From: Prochlorococcus sp. MIT 0603
GTDB taxonomy: Bacteria > Cyanobacteriota > Cyanobacteriia > PCC-6307 > Cyanobiaceae
Direction: 5' to 3'
Assembly (NCBI RefSeq): GCF_000760215.1
Contig: NZ_JNAW01000002.1
Span: 124,001-188,000 of the forward strand
Length of the DNA stretch: 64,000 nt
The notes below the pieces were generated by a model. The model did not search any database. It had not been told where the DNA came from and saw only the letters and a list, made by a program, of their open reading frames with translations. The position numbers and the translations under genes were made by a program. Below are positions 7,742 through 17,361 of the stretch, in pieces (position 1 is the first letter of the stretch; the number at the start of each line of letters is the position of its first letter).

Positions 7742-9073
7742 TTAGAGGGCGCCTTGAGCAGTTCTGTCAAATATGTCTTGTGAACCGGAGGTGATATTGA
7801 GGCAAGTGACTACGTCGGGTTGGCATGTCTCTTTCGATAAATCTATGATAGTAATACCAGCATTGCCTTGTTTGACTTTCCAAATATCAGCATTAGTTAG
7901 TCCTAAAAGATTGCAAAGTATAGTCTTATTTACTGCATCATGAGCTACAACAAGTGCTGTCTCTTTGTCCGTTAGACTTTTGCAGATGCTTTTCCAGCAT
8001 CTTATTGCACGAGTTGATACTTCATCGATATTTTCGCCTTCTGGCATTTGAACGGTTTCTGGGGATTGTTGCCACTTGCGAAGTAATTCCCCCCAGTTTG
8101 CAGCAATTTCTGACTCTAGTTTCCCTTCCCATAGACCATGGCCAATTTCTCTTAGCTCGTCTTTCTGGTCAATCTCCAAGCTTGATAAGTTTTGCAAAAT
8201 GATTTTCGCCGTTTCTATAGGCCTAGACATCGAACTACTAAAAACCTTATCAAATTTAACTTCTTTCAAAAATTCTCTTGCAGCAATTGCTTGCTGCTTA
8301 CCATTATTATTTAGCGGAATATCTATTTGCCCTTGAAATCTCCCCTCTTTATTCCAGTCAGTTTCTCCATGGCGTACAAGAAAAATTCGCGGCTTTTCTC
8401 CTTTAGGGGGGAACTTAGGCGCTAAGTGGGATGTGTTATTAAGACATTCAATTTGAATACTTAACTGTTTATCTTCAGTAATATTTATATTGAAAATAGA
8501 TACTGATGCATTATCTAATTTAATTCTTCTGAAGCCAAAATTGGGGTTCCCTAGAATTTTTAGTATTAGGCAACGTAGTATTGCATTATGTCCTACTACT
8601 ACTATGTTTTTATCTTCTTCTGGTTTGTACGTAGAGAGAATTTTATTTATAAATCTTTCTGCTTGACAAGTTAATTCATGAATTGGTTTGTATTTAGTGC
8701 CATCTTTTCTATTTAGAGTAAGTTCACTTGGAGAGTTTTTCCAAATTAGATATGAATCAGGGAATTTCGATTTAACTTCGTCAATAGTAAGACCACTCCA
8801 TTGAGTCAAATCGACTTCTAAAAGATCGTCCTCCAGTATTAACTCTGTTGTGCCTCCTTGCTTCATTAGTAATTCTTTTGCTGTATCTTGCGCCCTTTGA
8901 AGCGGAGAGGAGTAAACAGTATGGATTGGGATTGATTGGAGGGCGGCCCCTGTTTTTGAAGCTTGGCTTTTACCTTCAGCAGTGAGGCTGGAGAGGTCGC
9001 TCCTACCTTGGATCCTTTTTTCACGGTTGTAACTGCTTAAACCATGACGTATTAGTAAAAGGCGTAAGGACAT
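7742..9073 (-). CDS. Tandem histidine phosphatase (phosphoglycerate-mutase-like)
   Basis: The 443-residue protein contains two complete histidine-phosphatase domains. The first has LIRHGLSSYN (about residue 8) and the second-histidine box VVVGHNA (about 160). The second has FLVRHGETDWN (about 231) and VVAHDA (about 375). Both nucleophile histidines are present, so both halves may be active. Related cyanobacterial genes are labelled alpha-ribazole or phosphoserine phosphatase, or GpmB; the substrate cannot be told from sequence. It precedes the dihydroorotase-like gene by a few bases, suggesting one transcript. Confidence 0.88.
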   Translation of the reverse strand: MSLRLLLIRHGLSSYNREKRIQGRSDLSSLTAEGKSQASKTGAALQSIPIHTVYSSPLQRAQDTAKELLMKQGGTTELILEDDLLEVDLTQWSGLTIDEVKSKFPDSYLIWKNSPSELTLNRKDGTKYKPIHELTCQAERFINKILSTYKPEEDKNIVVVGHNAILRCLILKILGNPNFGFRRIKLDNASVSIFNINITEDKQLSIQIECLNNTSHLAPKFPPKGEKPRIFLVRHGETDWNKEGRFQGQIDIPLNNNGKQQAIAAREFLKEVKFDKVFSSSMSRPIETAKIILQNLSSLEIDQKDELREIGHGLWEGKLESEIAANWGELLRKWQQSPETVQMPEGENIDEVSTRAIRCWKSICKSLTDKETALVVAHDAVNKTILCNLLGLTNADIWKVKQGNAGITIIDLSKETCQPDVVTCLNITSGSQDIFDRTAQGAL

Positions 9074-9181
9074 TGGCAGAGGTTTTTTACGAATTTATCC
9101 TTTGGATACTGTGTCAACCTAATGTTGATTGGGAAATGAGAATTATGTTTTGCTCATTTCATTTCTTTGAGTCTATCTCTG

Positions 9182-10537
9182 ATGAAGAAAAACGCCTCTA
9201 GTTGGAAAGTATTGTTGGCTATTTTCTCAATTCTGCTAACATTTTTGATTTGGCAACGCGGACTGCAAGAAAGTTTTGAAAGACCTTCTGTAAGCCCTAA
9301 AATCACACTTAATCAACGAGAGATTGCCCTGCTTGCAGCACCTTCCCTCCCAGAGTCTTTAAGACCAGCTTTAGTTGGTAAAGATCCAAAATTAGAACTT
9401 AAAAAGACTTTGTTAGATATTGGTTCTGACCAACTTGATAATAGAGAAAAACTTTTGCTTGCTTCTCTTGAAAATTCAGAAAACAAACGACGTACATTGT
9501 TGAAGAATAGTTTTCAAGACGAGAACTTGGATTTGATTAGGCAAAATTTGCTAGATAGTCTTGATAGAAGAGTTGATTCTCGGAATTTTTTAGGGCAATT
9601 AAAGTCAGCAAATGTAGACCCTTTGCTGTACAGACTTTCTTGTAATGCAATTGGAGAATCCCCAGATATTTGCTTTGATTCGAGATCTTCCAATCAAATG
9701 GCTTTTCGACTGCTGTTTAGTCAGTTATTCCCTTTGTTCGCAACCTTGCTAGGGATACTTTTGTTGATTTGGCAAGCCTGGAATCTCTTACGCAAGACAA
9801 GCCTCCCATGGCCTGAGATCTCTTTTTGGCCTCTTTCTTCTTTGGACATGGTCCTTCTTGTGGCAGGAGGTTTTGTCGTATTGGGGGAACTTGTTACGCC
9901 TTTAATTGCTTTACCTTTAAGTGAATTGTTAACAAGAACAGTTTCAAGTCCTCTTAAAGAGTCTCTAAAAGTAATTATTGGATATGTTGCAATGACTATT
10001 CCACCTTTGTTAATTCTTCGCCAACAAATTAGAAGTATTCCTAAGCAAATATTAGATGGAGGAGGTTTCCAATGGGGTTTTAAATCTTTCGCAAAATCAG
10101 CTTCTCAGGCTTTAAAGGGTTGGCTAATGATTATGCCTCTAGTCCTTCTCGTAAGTTGGCTGACGACATTATTTTTTGGAGATCCAGGTGGCAGCAATCC
10201 TTTGCTAGAGATGGTCTTGACTAGTAATAACTTTGGTGCATTGGCAATCCTTTTTGTTACGACTGTTTTTATAGCTCCCGTTTTTGAAGAGTTTATTTTC
10301 CGAGGTGTACTTTTGCCAGTATTAGTAAATAAACAAGGACGAATTTTGGCGGTAATTGTTAGCGCTTTGATTTTTGCTCTAGCTCATTTGAGTGTTGGTG
10401 AAATGCCTCCATTATTTGTATTGGGTATAGGACTTGCCTTATTGCGTTTAAGTTCAGGTCGTTTACTCCCATGTGTAATTATGCATTCTTTATGGAATGG
10501 GATTACTTTTGCTAATTTATTAATACTTAGTGGTTGA
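9182..10537 (+). CDS. CPBP-family intramembrane metalloprotease
   Basis: The membrane protein has about 451 residues: an N-terminal signal-anchor (about 9-25), a soluble region to about 180, and then six or more membrane segments. The C-terminal half carries the CPBP/Abi motifs EEFIFRG (glutamate pair and arginine), AHLSVG and a late histidine/asparagine box, CVIMHSLWNG. These match type II CAAX-prenyl-protease-like enzymes. Substrates in cyanobacteria are unknown to me. The start is ATG 9182; a TTG five codons earlier (9167) is also open. Confidence 0.87.
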   Translation: MKKNASSWKVLLAIFSILLTFLIWQRGLQESFERPSVSPKITLNQREIALLAAPSLPESLRPALVGKDPKLELKKTLLDIGSDQLDNREKLLLASLENSENKRRTLLKNSFQDENLDLIRQNLLDSLDRRVDSRNFLGQLKSANVDPLLYRLSCNAIGESPDICFDSRSSNQMAFRLLFSQLFPLFATLLGILLLIWQAWNLLRKTSLPWPEISFWPLSSLDMVLLVAGGFVVLGELVTPLIALPLSELLTRTVSSPLKESLKVIIGYVAMTIPPLLILRQQIRSIPKQILDGGGFQWGFKSFAKSASQALKGWLMIMPLVLLVSWLTTLFFGDPGGSNPLLEMVLTSNNFGALAILFVTTVFIAPVFEEFIFRGVLLPVLVNKQGRILAVIVSALIFALAHLSVGEMPPLFVLGIGLALLRLSSGRLLPCVIMHSLWNGITFANLLILSG

Positions 10538-10621
10538 TTAAGTTTATTAAAACAGTTGTATAGATATAGCTTGCACCTCAACCTATGTAATGTTTGACTT
10601 GGTTGATACCTAATTGAGTGA

Positions 10622-11086
10622 GTGTATTCTTTGAGGAATGTAAATACAGAGTTGGAGCCTCAAAGGAATTATTCTAAAAGAGCTCTTTTGTTATTGAAAT
10701 CTTCTTTCTCGAATTCTAGTATTTTAAGAAAGCACCCTCTTCTTGCAAATTTTCATAAAGGTGTTGATGGCGCATTGGTTGGGGTGATCCTTTCTGGCTC
10801 TGTTATGACAAGCCTGGCTTTGCATTCTCAACATTTATGGACACTTAATTTTTCTCGATTAGATCTAACCAGGGACTTAATTCATAAAGTTGAAGAATCT
10901 ACCTCAATATTGGAGAGACATTTTCTAAAAATAGAATCTTCTCCTACCCATTTAGTGTCAACTAAATCAGCTCATTTGCTTTATATCGATAAGCCTCAAG
11001 AAAAGAAAAGACTACTCAGCAATCTTGTTAAGTCTATAAGTGATCATCTGTCTCCCTTCTCTTATCCAAGTGTGAATGGTTACTAA
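10622..11086 (+). CDS. Small single-pass membrane protein upstream of ftsI (FtsL-like by position)
   Basis: The 154-residue protein has a basic N-terminal region, one hydrophobic segment at about residues 49-69 (GALVGVILSGSVMTSLAL), and a short helical stretch that could be a weak coiled coil (about 79-105). Its stop overlaps the ftsI start in TAATG, which implies translational coupling. Size, topology and place match the divisome protein FtsL, which is poorly conserved and usually found just upstream of ftsI. There is no sequence signature that proves it. The start is a GTG. Confidence 0.7.
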   Translation: MYSLRNVNTELEPQRNYSKRALLLLKSSFSNSSILRKHPLLANFHKGVDGALVGVILSGSVMTSLALHSQHLWTLNFSRLDLTRDLIHKVEESTSILERHFLKIESSPTHLVSTKSAHLLYIDKPQEKKRLLSNLVKSISDHLSPFSYPSVNGY

Positions 11087-12888
11087 TGTCTGTTAGCAGA
11101 AAATCAAAATCATTGTCCCCGAGGAAGCGACTGACTGTTCGTCCACTTTCTCCAATCCCACCTTTTAGGTTGAAGCTTACATTCGCCATCCTTTGTTTTT
11201 CACTTCTTGGGTTATTAGGTAGAGTTGGTCATCTTCAATTGATTCAAGGCATTGCGCTTGAATCTCGTGCACGTAATTATCAAACGAAAAAAATTGAGCC
11301 GTTAGGAAAAAGGCGCTCTATAGTTGATCGCAAAGGTAGATTAATAGCTCTTGATGAAAAGAGGTATAGATTATATGCACATCCTGCTCGGTTTAAGTTC
11401 CAAGGAGACACGCAAAAGACTATTAGGACCCCTGAAGAGGTAGCAGTAAAGTTAGAAGGACTCTTGCCTATATCCAGGGAAAATATTATTGAAAGCCTTT
11501 ATGGTAAGGAATCAGGTGTCAAGTTAATCGAAGGATTGAAGCCTCGCATTGCATCAAAGGTAAGGGAACTTAGTATTAATGGTTTAGATCTTGAGCCTTA
11601 TCCTCAGAGAACATATCCACAAAATCATTTATTTTCTAATGTTGTAGGATTCTTGGATTATGACCGAATACCACAAGCAGGCCTTGAGTTAAGTTTGAAT
11701 AAGTACTTATTGCGTAAAGAAAAAACTAGAAATTATAGATTTGGAAGAGATGGGACTCCTTTGCCTACTGATATAGAAGCTGGAGTTTTTAATCAAGATG
11801 ATGTCCATTTGCATTTAACTCTTGATGCTCGACTTCAGGAGGTTGCTCTTAAGGCGTTGGTTGAGCAATTGGAGGATTGGAAGGCGAGGAAAGGTGTGGC
11901 AATTGTCATGAATGTCGATAATGGAGAGATATTAGCGTTGGCATCAACTCCTACTTACAACCCTAATAAGTATTGGGAGTATCCATCTAATTTGTATAAG
12001 GAGTGGTCTGTTCAGGAGCTTTTTGAGCCTGGATCAACATTTAAGCCTATAAATCTTGCTCTAGCTCTTGAAGAAGGAGTGATTGAACCTAATGGAACTG
12101 TGTATGACTCAGGAGTTGTCAATGTAGGAGGATGGCCTTTGACTAACTGGAACAAAAAGCCTAATGGCCTTTTGGATTTTGCCAAAGTGCTTCAGGTTTC
12201 AAGTAATGTTGGAATGGTGAATATCATTCAGAAGCTTAATCCCTCAGACTATTGGGAAAGGCTTAATCAATTAGGTCTGAGTAAAGCTCCTGATACAGAT
12301 TTGCCAGGTGCAATTCCTGGGCACATGAAAGAAAAAGAGTTGTTCCTTAGGCAACCTATTCATCAAGCAGTTGCGTCATACGGCCAAGGTTTTTCTATAA
12401 CTCCATTGAAGTTAGTTCAATTACATGCCTTAATTGCAAACGGCGGAAAATTAGTTACTCCTCACATTAAAAAAGGCTTTGCTGTGAAGTCACCTGAGAA
12501 GAATGATTCGTCTAGACCACCTAAGATGCTTTTAAGCCAAACAGCTACAAAAACAGTTTTAAGCTGGATGGAATCAGTAGTAGAGAATGGGAGTGGTAAG
12601 GACGTTAAAATTGAGAATTATCGAATTGGTGGGAAGACAGGTACGGCCGACCAAACACAAGATGGAAAGAATTACAACACTAAAATCTGTAGTTTTGTAG
12701 CAATATTGCCAATAGAAAACCCTCAATTTGTTGTTGTAGTTGCTGTTGATTCTCCTCAGAAAGCTCATGCTTATGGATCTACTGTTGCTGTTCCTGTTGC
12801 CAAAAAGATTATTGAAAGTTTGATTGTTATTGAGAAGATTCAACCTGAAAAAAATGAGATTGACTTGATTTCTAAAAAAAATTGGTAA
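11086..12888 (+). CDS. ftsI: Penicillin-binding protein 3 / FtsI septal transpeptidase
   Basis: FtsI cross-links septal peptidoglycan at the division site. The 600-residue class B PBP has an N-terminal membrane anchor (about 27-48), a dimerisation/pedestal domain (RRSIVDRKGRLIALD), and a transpeptidase domain. The catalytic STFK is in FEPGSTFKPIN (about residue 315), SSN in QVSSNVGMV, and KTG in IGGKTGTAD (about 517). Length and motif spacing are normal. The ATG overlaps the stop of the preceding small membrane protein by one base. Confidence 0.95.
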   Translation: MSVSRKSKSLSPRKRLTVRPLSPIPPFRLKLTFAILCFSLLGLLGRVGHLQLIQGIALESRARNYQTKKIEPLGKRRSIVDRKGRLIALDEKRYRLYAHPARFKFQGDTQKTIRTPEEVAVKLEGLLPISRENIIESLYGKESGVKLIEGLKPRIASKVRELSINGLDLEPYPQRTYPQNHLFSNVVGFLDYDRIPQAGLELSLNKYLLRKEKTRNYRFGRDGTPLPTDIEAGVFNQDDVHLHLTLDARLQEVALKALVEQLEDWKARKGVAIVMNVDNGEILALASTPTYNPNKYWEYPSNLYKEWSVQELFEPGSTFKPINLALALEEGVIEPNGTVYDSGVVNVGGWPLTNWNKKPNGLLDFAKVLQVSSNVGMVNIIQKLNPSDYWERLNQLGLSKAPDTDLPGAIPGHMKEKELFLRQPIHQAVASYGQGFSITPLKLVQLHALIANGGKLVTPHIKKGFAVKSPEKNDSSRPPKMLLSQTATKTVLSWMESVVENGSGKDVKIENYRIGGKTGTADQTQDGKNYNTKICSFVAILPIENPQFVVVVAVDSPQKAHAYGSTVAVPVAKKIIESLIVIEKIQPEKNEIDLISKKNW

Positions 12889-12969
12889 GAGACTGTTGAA
12901 AGAAATATATATGGATGAAATAACCATGGTTTATCGCTAGTTTTAAGTCAAATGTAAATAGTTGAAATC

Positions 12970-13977
12970 ATGGCTAGTTTGTTAGAACAGCTTTCGGCAA
13001 TGACTGTTGTTGTTGCTGATACAGGTGATATAGAAGCAATTCGCAATTTCAAGCCAAGAGATGCAACAACTAACCCTTCTTTAATTCTCGCTGCCGCTCA
13101 AATACCTTCTTATCAACATTTGATTGATCAATCACTGAATTCTTCACGGAAAAAATTAGGACCATTGGCCTCAACGAAAGAAATAGTTGCTGAAGCTTTG
13201 GATGAGATATGTGTGATATTTGGCAAGGAAATTCTGAAGATAATTCCAGGGAGAGTTTCTACAGAAGTTGATGCTCGATTGAGTTTTAATAGAGATGCAA
13301 CTATTGAGAAGGCCCGAAAGATTATTTCTTTATACAATGAGGCTGGCATTAGTAATGAAAGAGTCTTAATAAAAGTCGCCTCAACATGGGAAGGAATTAA
13401 AGCTGCTGAAGTTTTAGAAAAAGAAGGCATTCATTGTAACTTAACCTTGTTATTTGGCTTTGCTCAAGCCGTTGCCTGTGCAGAGGCTGGTGTAACACTT
13501 ATTTCACCTTTTGTTGGACGTATCCTTGATTGGTATAAAGCAAAAACTGGCAAAGAATCTTACCCAGGGCCTGAAGACCCTGGAGTTATTTCAGTAACTA
13601 AGATTTTTAATTATTATAAATCTCACAATTATAAAACTGAGGTAATGGGAGCAAGTTTTAGAAATATCGATGAGATTATTGAGTTAGCAGGATGTGATTT
13701 GCTTACTATTTCCCCTAAGTTACTGGAAGAATTAGATAGTGATGACACAGAATTAAATAAAAAATTAAACTCTACAAATCCATCATCCTCAGAAAGCAAG
13801 CTTCATTTAAATGAAGGTCAGTTTAAGAATATGCTTCAGTCAGACATAATGGCTGATGAGAAGCTTGAAGAGGGTATTAGAAGTTTCAGCAAGGCTATTG
13901 AACAGCTTGAAACACAATTAAGTGAAAGACTTGTTTTTCTAGAAGATAAGTCTAAAGCTATTCTAAGTACAATATGA
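12970..13977 (+). CDS. tal: Transaldolase
   Basis: Transaldolase moves a dihydroxyacetone unit between sugar phosphates in the oxidative/non-oxidative pentose phosphate route, active in Prochlorococcus night metabolism. The 335 residues include [22 protein letters not shown], the Schiff-base lysine in [12 protein letters not shown] (about residue 136), and [12 protein letters not shown]. These are the hallmarks of the TalB class. Length is close to E. coli TalB with about 18 extra C-terminal residues. It follows ftsI by 81 bp and is probably transcribed separately. Confidence 0.96.
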   Translation: MASLLEQLSAMTVVVADTGDIEAIRNFKPRDATTNPSLILAAAQIPSYQHLIDQSLNSSRKKLGPLASTKEIVAEALDEICVIFGKEILKIIPGRVSTEVDARLSFNRDATIEKARKIISLYNEAGISNERVLIKVASTWEGIKAAEVLEKEGIHCNLTLLFGFAQAVACAEAGVTLISPFVGRILDWYKAKTGKESYPGPEDPGVISVTKIFNYYKSHNYKTEVMGASFRNIDEIIELAGCDLLTISPKLLEELDSDDTELNKKLNSTNPSSSESKLHLNEGQFKNMLQSDIMADEKLEEGIRSFSKAIEQLETQLSERLVFLEDKSKAILSTI

Positions 13978-14022
13978 TTTTAATTGAATAATTAATCATC
14001 GAGGAATACTTTTTAGCTGAAT

Positions 14023-15159
14023 TTATTTGTTTCGTTGAAAAAGCAGCCTTTTGATCACACGTTGGGCAATATCTCCATAACCCATCTTTCCAGAAAGTAT
14101 TTGGGCAATTCTTTGTGGTGCCGTATGCCTCTTTACTCCAAGCTGATATCCCACTTTTGGGAAGCGATAGAAAACTTGGGAGATTCTTCTTCCCCATGCC
14201 ATTGAGTCTCCCCACTTCACTCGCATTGATTTTGTATAGCTACTTAAATCGTGTGTATTCCCTTTTAACCAATTGCTTATTGCTTTTGCTGCTTCAAATC
14301 CACTAATTAATGAGGGCCTTAACCCTTCTGCTAGGAATGGATCGCAAAGGGATGCTGCATCACCTACTACTAAGATCCCATTGCCATGAAGAGTGCTATG
14401 CCCATTCCATACTCTTAACTGAGAATCTTGTCTTATACCTGCATCAGCATTAAACCCTAGGCTTGGTAGAAGCTGATTAAGAATTTTCTCGCTTTCAACA
14501 GCTTGGTTGCCAATGAATGTTCCTACCCCAATATTTACAGAGTCTTGTATTGGGAATGCCCATGCAAATCCGTGATGGACTAAGCCAAATTCAAATCTTG
14601 AAGTGCCTTCCTCTAGAGATCCTCTGCCTTTGAGCCGAACAGAGGTAGTTGAAGCATAATGAAGTTTTTTAGGCCCAAGATTGAATTTACTAGCCCAAGG
14701 GGATTTTGATCCATCTGCAATGACTATGCTCCGTGATTGAACCTGACGGCCGTCTTGTGCAGTTATTATCCATTCCCCACTTGTTAGTCTTTGTATTTCT
14801 TTTACATCAAATAAATCTAAAAGTTCTGTTCCTAGGCTCATAGCTTTTTTGATTAACAGCTCATCAAGCTTTTCTCTTTTTACTATCCAAAAAGGGGAGG
14901 AACCTGGAAGTTCTGCAATTACTTTGTCAGATAAGCACCATGAAAACTCAACTTTTCTAATGACCTCATCGATGACTGGATCAAGAGAAAAAGGAAATAA
15001 ATTTTGAATTGATGCTGCCATACCTCCACCACAAGGTCTTAAAGGGAAGCTGTGATTCTTTTCTAAAACAAATACTTTAATTCCAGCATTTGCAAGGTGA
15101 AATGCTGCTGAAGAACCAGCTGCTCCAGCGCCTATTATTGCTACATCAACAGAACTCAC
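14023..15159 (-). CDS. Geranylgeranyl-reductase-family FAD-dependent oxidoreductase
   Basis: The 378-residue flavoprotein has an N-terminal FAD-binding motif, [15 protein letters not shown], the family motif PCGGG (about residue 43), and the second FAD box [15 protein letters not shown] (about 262). These are shared with ChlP/BchP geranylgeranyl reductases and related isoprenoid saturases. It is probably a paralogue rather than ChlP itself; the substrate is unknown. The GTG start overlaps the stop of frr by 4 bases (GTGA), so translation is likely coupled. Confidence 0.82.
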   Translation of the reverse strand: MSSVDVAIIGAGAAGSSAAFHLANAGIKVFVLEKNHSFPLRPCGGGMAASIQNLFPFSLDPVIDEVIRKVEFSWCLSDKVIAELPGSSPFWIVKREKLDELLIKKAMSLGTELLDLFDVKEIQRLTSGEWIITAQDGRQVQSRSIVIADGSKSPWASKFNLGPKKLHYASTTSVRLKGRGSLEEGTSRFEFGLVHHGFAWAFPIQDSVNIGVGTFIGNQAVESEKILNQLLPSLGFNADAGIRQDSQLRVWNGHSTLHGNGILVVGDAASLCDPFLAEGLRPSLISGFEAAKAISNWLKGNTHDLSSYTKSMRVKWGDSMAWGRRISQVFYRFPKVGYQLGVKRHTAPQRIAQILSGKMGYGDIAQRVIKRLLFQRNK

Positions 15160-15704
15160 ACCTTAAGAATTTCAGATTCCTTTTTGGATAAATTGTTTTC
15201 AATCTCATGGATATATTTATCGGTTAGTTTTTGAATGGAAGACTGCTCATCTCTGCTCTGATCTTCTGAGAAATCACCTTCTTTTTCTGCAAGCTTTACT
15301 TTGTCAATTGCATCTCGTCTAATATTACGAAGAGCTATTTTCCCTTCTTCTGCATATTTAGAGGCCAATTTGCAGAACTGTTTTCTTCTCTCTTCTGTTA
15401 ATGGTGGAATGTTAATACGAATTATCTTCCCGTCATTATTAGGGGTAAAGCCAAGATCGCTAATAGATATTGCTTTTTCTATTAATGATAATGAACTTAA
15501 GTCGAATGGTTGAATGGAAATAGTTTGAGAGTCAGGTGTGGATATAGTGGCCAGTGATTTCAGTGGCGTATCTGCTCCGTAATATTCAACAGTTAAACGG
15601 TCTAGCAAAGATGTATTAGCGCGTCCTGTTCTTATGGTATTAAAATTTCGTTGAGAAGCTTCAACTGTTTTTTGCATGTTTAATTCAACTTCATTAGTAA
15701 TCAT
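15156..15704 (-). CDS. frr: Ribosome recycling factor
   Basis: RRF splits post-termination ribosomes together with EF-G. The protein has 182 residues and the family core: [52 protein letters not shown], and the C-terminal helix of the three-helix bundle. It lies 48 bp downstream of pyrH, the classic pyrH-frr pair, on the same strand. Confidence 0.97.
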   Translation of the reverse strand: MITNEVELNMQKTVEASQRNFNTIRTGRANTSLLDRLTVEYYGADTPLKSLATISTPDSQTISIQPFDLSSLSLIEKAISISDLGFTPNNDGKIIRINIPPLTEERRKQFCKLASKYAEEGKIALRNIRRDAIDKVKLAEKEGDFSEDQSRDEQSSIQKLTDKYIHEIENNLSKKESEILKV

Positions 15705-15752
15705 TGGTTTTATATTAAATTTTGGAAAGGATAATAGAGCACAAATTAAAGA

Positions 15753-16466
15753 TTAGCTTGAATTAGAAATACGAGAGCCTATATTTTCTCCTGCGACTGC
15801 TTTGTTAATATTGCCAGCTTCGAAAATATTAAAAACAATTATTGGAATTTTATTGTCTTTACAAAGAGCAATTGCAGTGCTATCCATAACAGCTATTTCT
15901 TTGCTAAGTACATCTTGAAAAGATAGAGATTCATATTTAATGGCTGTTGGGTATTTCTTTGGATCTTGGTTATATACACCATCAACTTTAGTTGCTTTGA
16001 AAATAACATCAGCATTTATTTCGGCTGCACGTAATGCTGATGTTGTATCTGTAGTAAAGAAAGGGTTCCCACATCCGCCTCCAAATACAACAACTCTTCC
16101 TTTTTCAAGATGTCTTATTGCTCGACGTCGAATATATGGTTCAGCGATTTGTTGCATCTCAATAGCTGTCTGAACTCTTGTTGGCACTCCTGCTCTTTCT
16201 AGTCCATCTTGAAGAGTTATCGCATTCATTACAGTCGCAAGCATTCCAACATAATCTGCAGTTGCTCGATCCATTCCAGCAGAAGATCCTTTTAGACCAC
16301 GGAAAATATTTCCTCCTCCTACGACAATTGCTAGCTCTGTTCCTCCTTCAACAACTTTTGAGACATCTTCAGCAATTGATTGAACTATCTCCGGATCTAT
16401 CCCATATGGTTTGCTTCCCATTAGGGCTTCACCACTAAGTTTTAGGAGTACACGTGAGTAAGCCAT
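15753..16466 (-). CDS. pyrH: Uridylate (UMP) kinase
   Basis: PyrH phosphorylates UMP to UDP for nucleic acid and sugar-nucleotide synthesis. The 237-residue sequence has [12 protein letters not shown] at the N-terminus, GGGNIFRG (about 50), the [13 protein letters not shown] segment (about 138) and [11 protein letters not shown], all typical of bacterial hexameric UMP kinases. It heads the pyrH-frr gene pair. Confidence 0.97.
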   Translation of the reverse strand: MAYSRVLLKLSGEALMGSKPYGIDPEIVQSIAEDVSKVVEGGTELAIVVGGGNIFRGLKGSSAGMDRATADYVGMLATVMNAITLQDGLERAGVPTRVQTAIEMQQIAEPYIRRRAIRHLEKGRVVVFGGGCGNPFFTTDTTSALRAAEINADVIFKATKVDGVYNQDPKKYPTAIKYESLSFQDVLSKEIAVMDSTAIALCKDNKIPIIVFNIFEAGNINKAVAGENIGSRISNSS

Positions 16467-16608
16467 TTATTATTCATATCAAAATGACAGTAGCAAGGGA
16501 TTATTGATTCGCATTATCTATGTATGGTTTTGTTCGTGAGAACAGACACTTTGTTTTATGGGTAGTGGCTAATATGATTTTGTTGAAAATTATTTTTAGA
16601 ATCCTGAG

Positions 16609-17301
16609 TTAAAATTCAATACCTTTTTGGGCTTTAACACCTTGCTCTCTAAAAGGATGTTTCAATAAATTCATTTCAGTTACCAGATCGGCATTTTCTA
16701 TTAGCTCTGCTTTTGCACCCCTTCCAGTTAAAACAACATGGGTTAATGGAGGACGTCTTTTGATTCCATTAATGACTTCACTTAGTGAAAGGTAACCTAA
16801 CTTTATAGCAATATTGATTTCATCAAGAATTACTAATTTATAATCAGGATTCAATAGATATAAAAGCGATTGATCCCATGCTTCTTTTGTAAGCTTTTTA
16901 TCTTGGATTCTATCCTGCGTCTCCCACGTGAAACCTTCACCAAAGGCATGCCATCTAAGAGACTCTCCATATATTTTCAATGCTTTTGCTTCACCTGGTA
17001 CCCATCCACCTTTGATGAATTGAACTATTGCGATATTTTCATCATGCCCAAGAGTCCTTAATGCCATACCTAAAGCTGCTGTTGTTTTACCCTTACCTTG
17101 TCCTGTAAAAACAATAATTAACCCTTTTTCTATATTCCTTCCTTCTACTCTTTTGCTCTGGACTTCTTTTCGTTTTTGCATTCTTTTTCGATACTTTTCC
17201 TCATCAGAATCGTTGGGTGAAAAACCTCCTATTCCTAGATTGGTAGACTCTTTGTCTAAATCCTTTAAGGATAATTTGTTATTAGCTGTTTTACTGTTCA
17301 T
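16609..17301 (-). CDS. cobO: Cob(I)alamin / cob(I)yrinate adenosyltransferase
   Basis: This enzyme attaches the 5'-deoxyadenosyl group to the corrin cobalt in B12 synthesis. The 230-residue protein has a P-loop, FTGQGKGKTTAALGMALRTLG (shared core GQGKGKTT), the motif IVQFIKGGW, FTWETQ and VILDEINIA (Walker-B-like), as in the CobO/BtuR family. About 55 hydrophilic residues precede the P-loop, similar to other cyanobacterial versions. Prochlorococcus makes pseudocobalamin, and this gene fits that pathway. No cobalamin riboswitch is visible upstream. Confidence 0.94.
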   Translation of the reverse strand: MNSKTANNKLSLKDLDKESTNLGIGGFSPNDSDEEKYRKRMQKRKEVQSKRVEGRNIEKGLIIVFTGQGKGKTTAALGMALRTLGHDENIAIVQFIKGGWVPGEAKALKIYGESLRWHAFGEGFTWETQDRIQDKKLTKEAWDQSLLYLLNPDYKLVILDEINIAIKLGYLSLSEVINGIKRRPPLTHVVLTGRGAKAELIENADLVTEMNLLKHPFREQGVKAQKGIEF

Positions 17302-17361
17302 GAGAAATTAAAGAAATTTAATTTTTTATACGAAAGTTTGGCAAAGTTAAATTTAATAATT

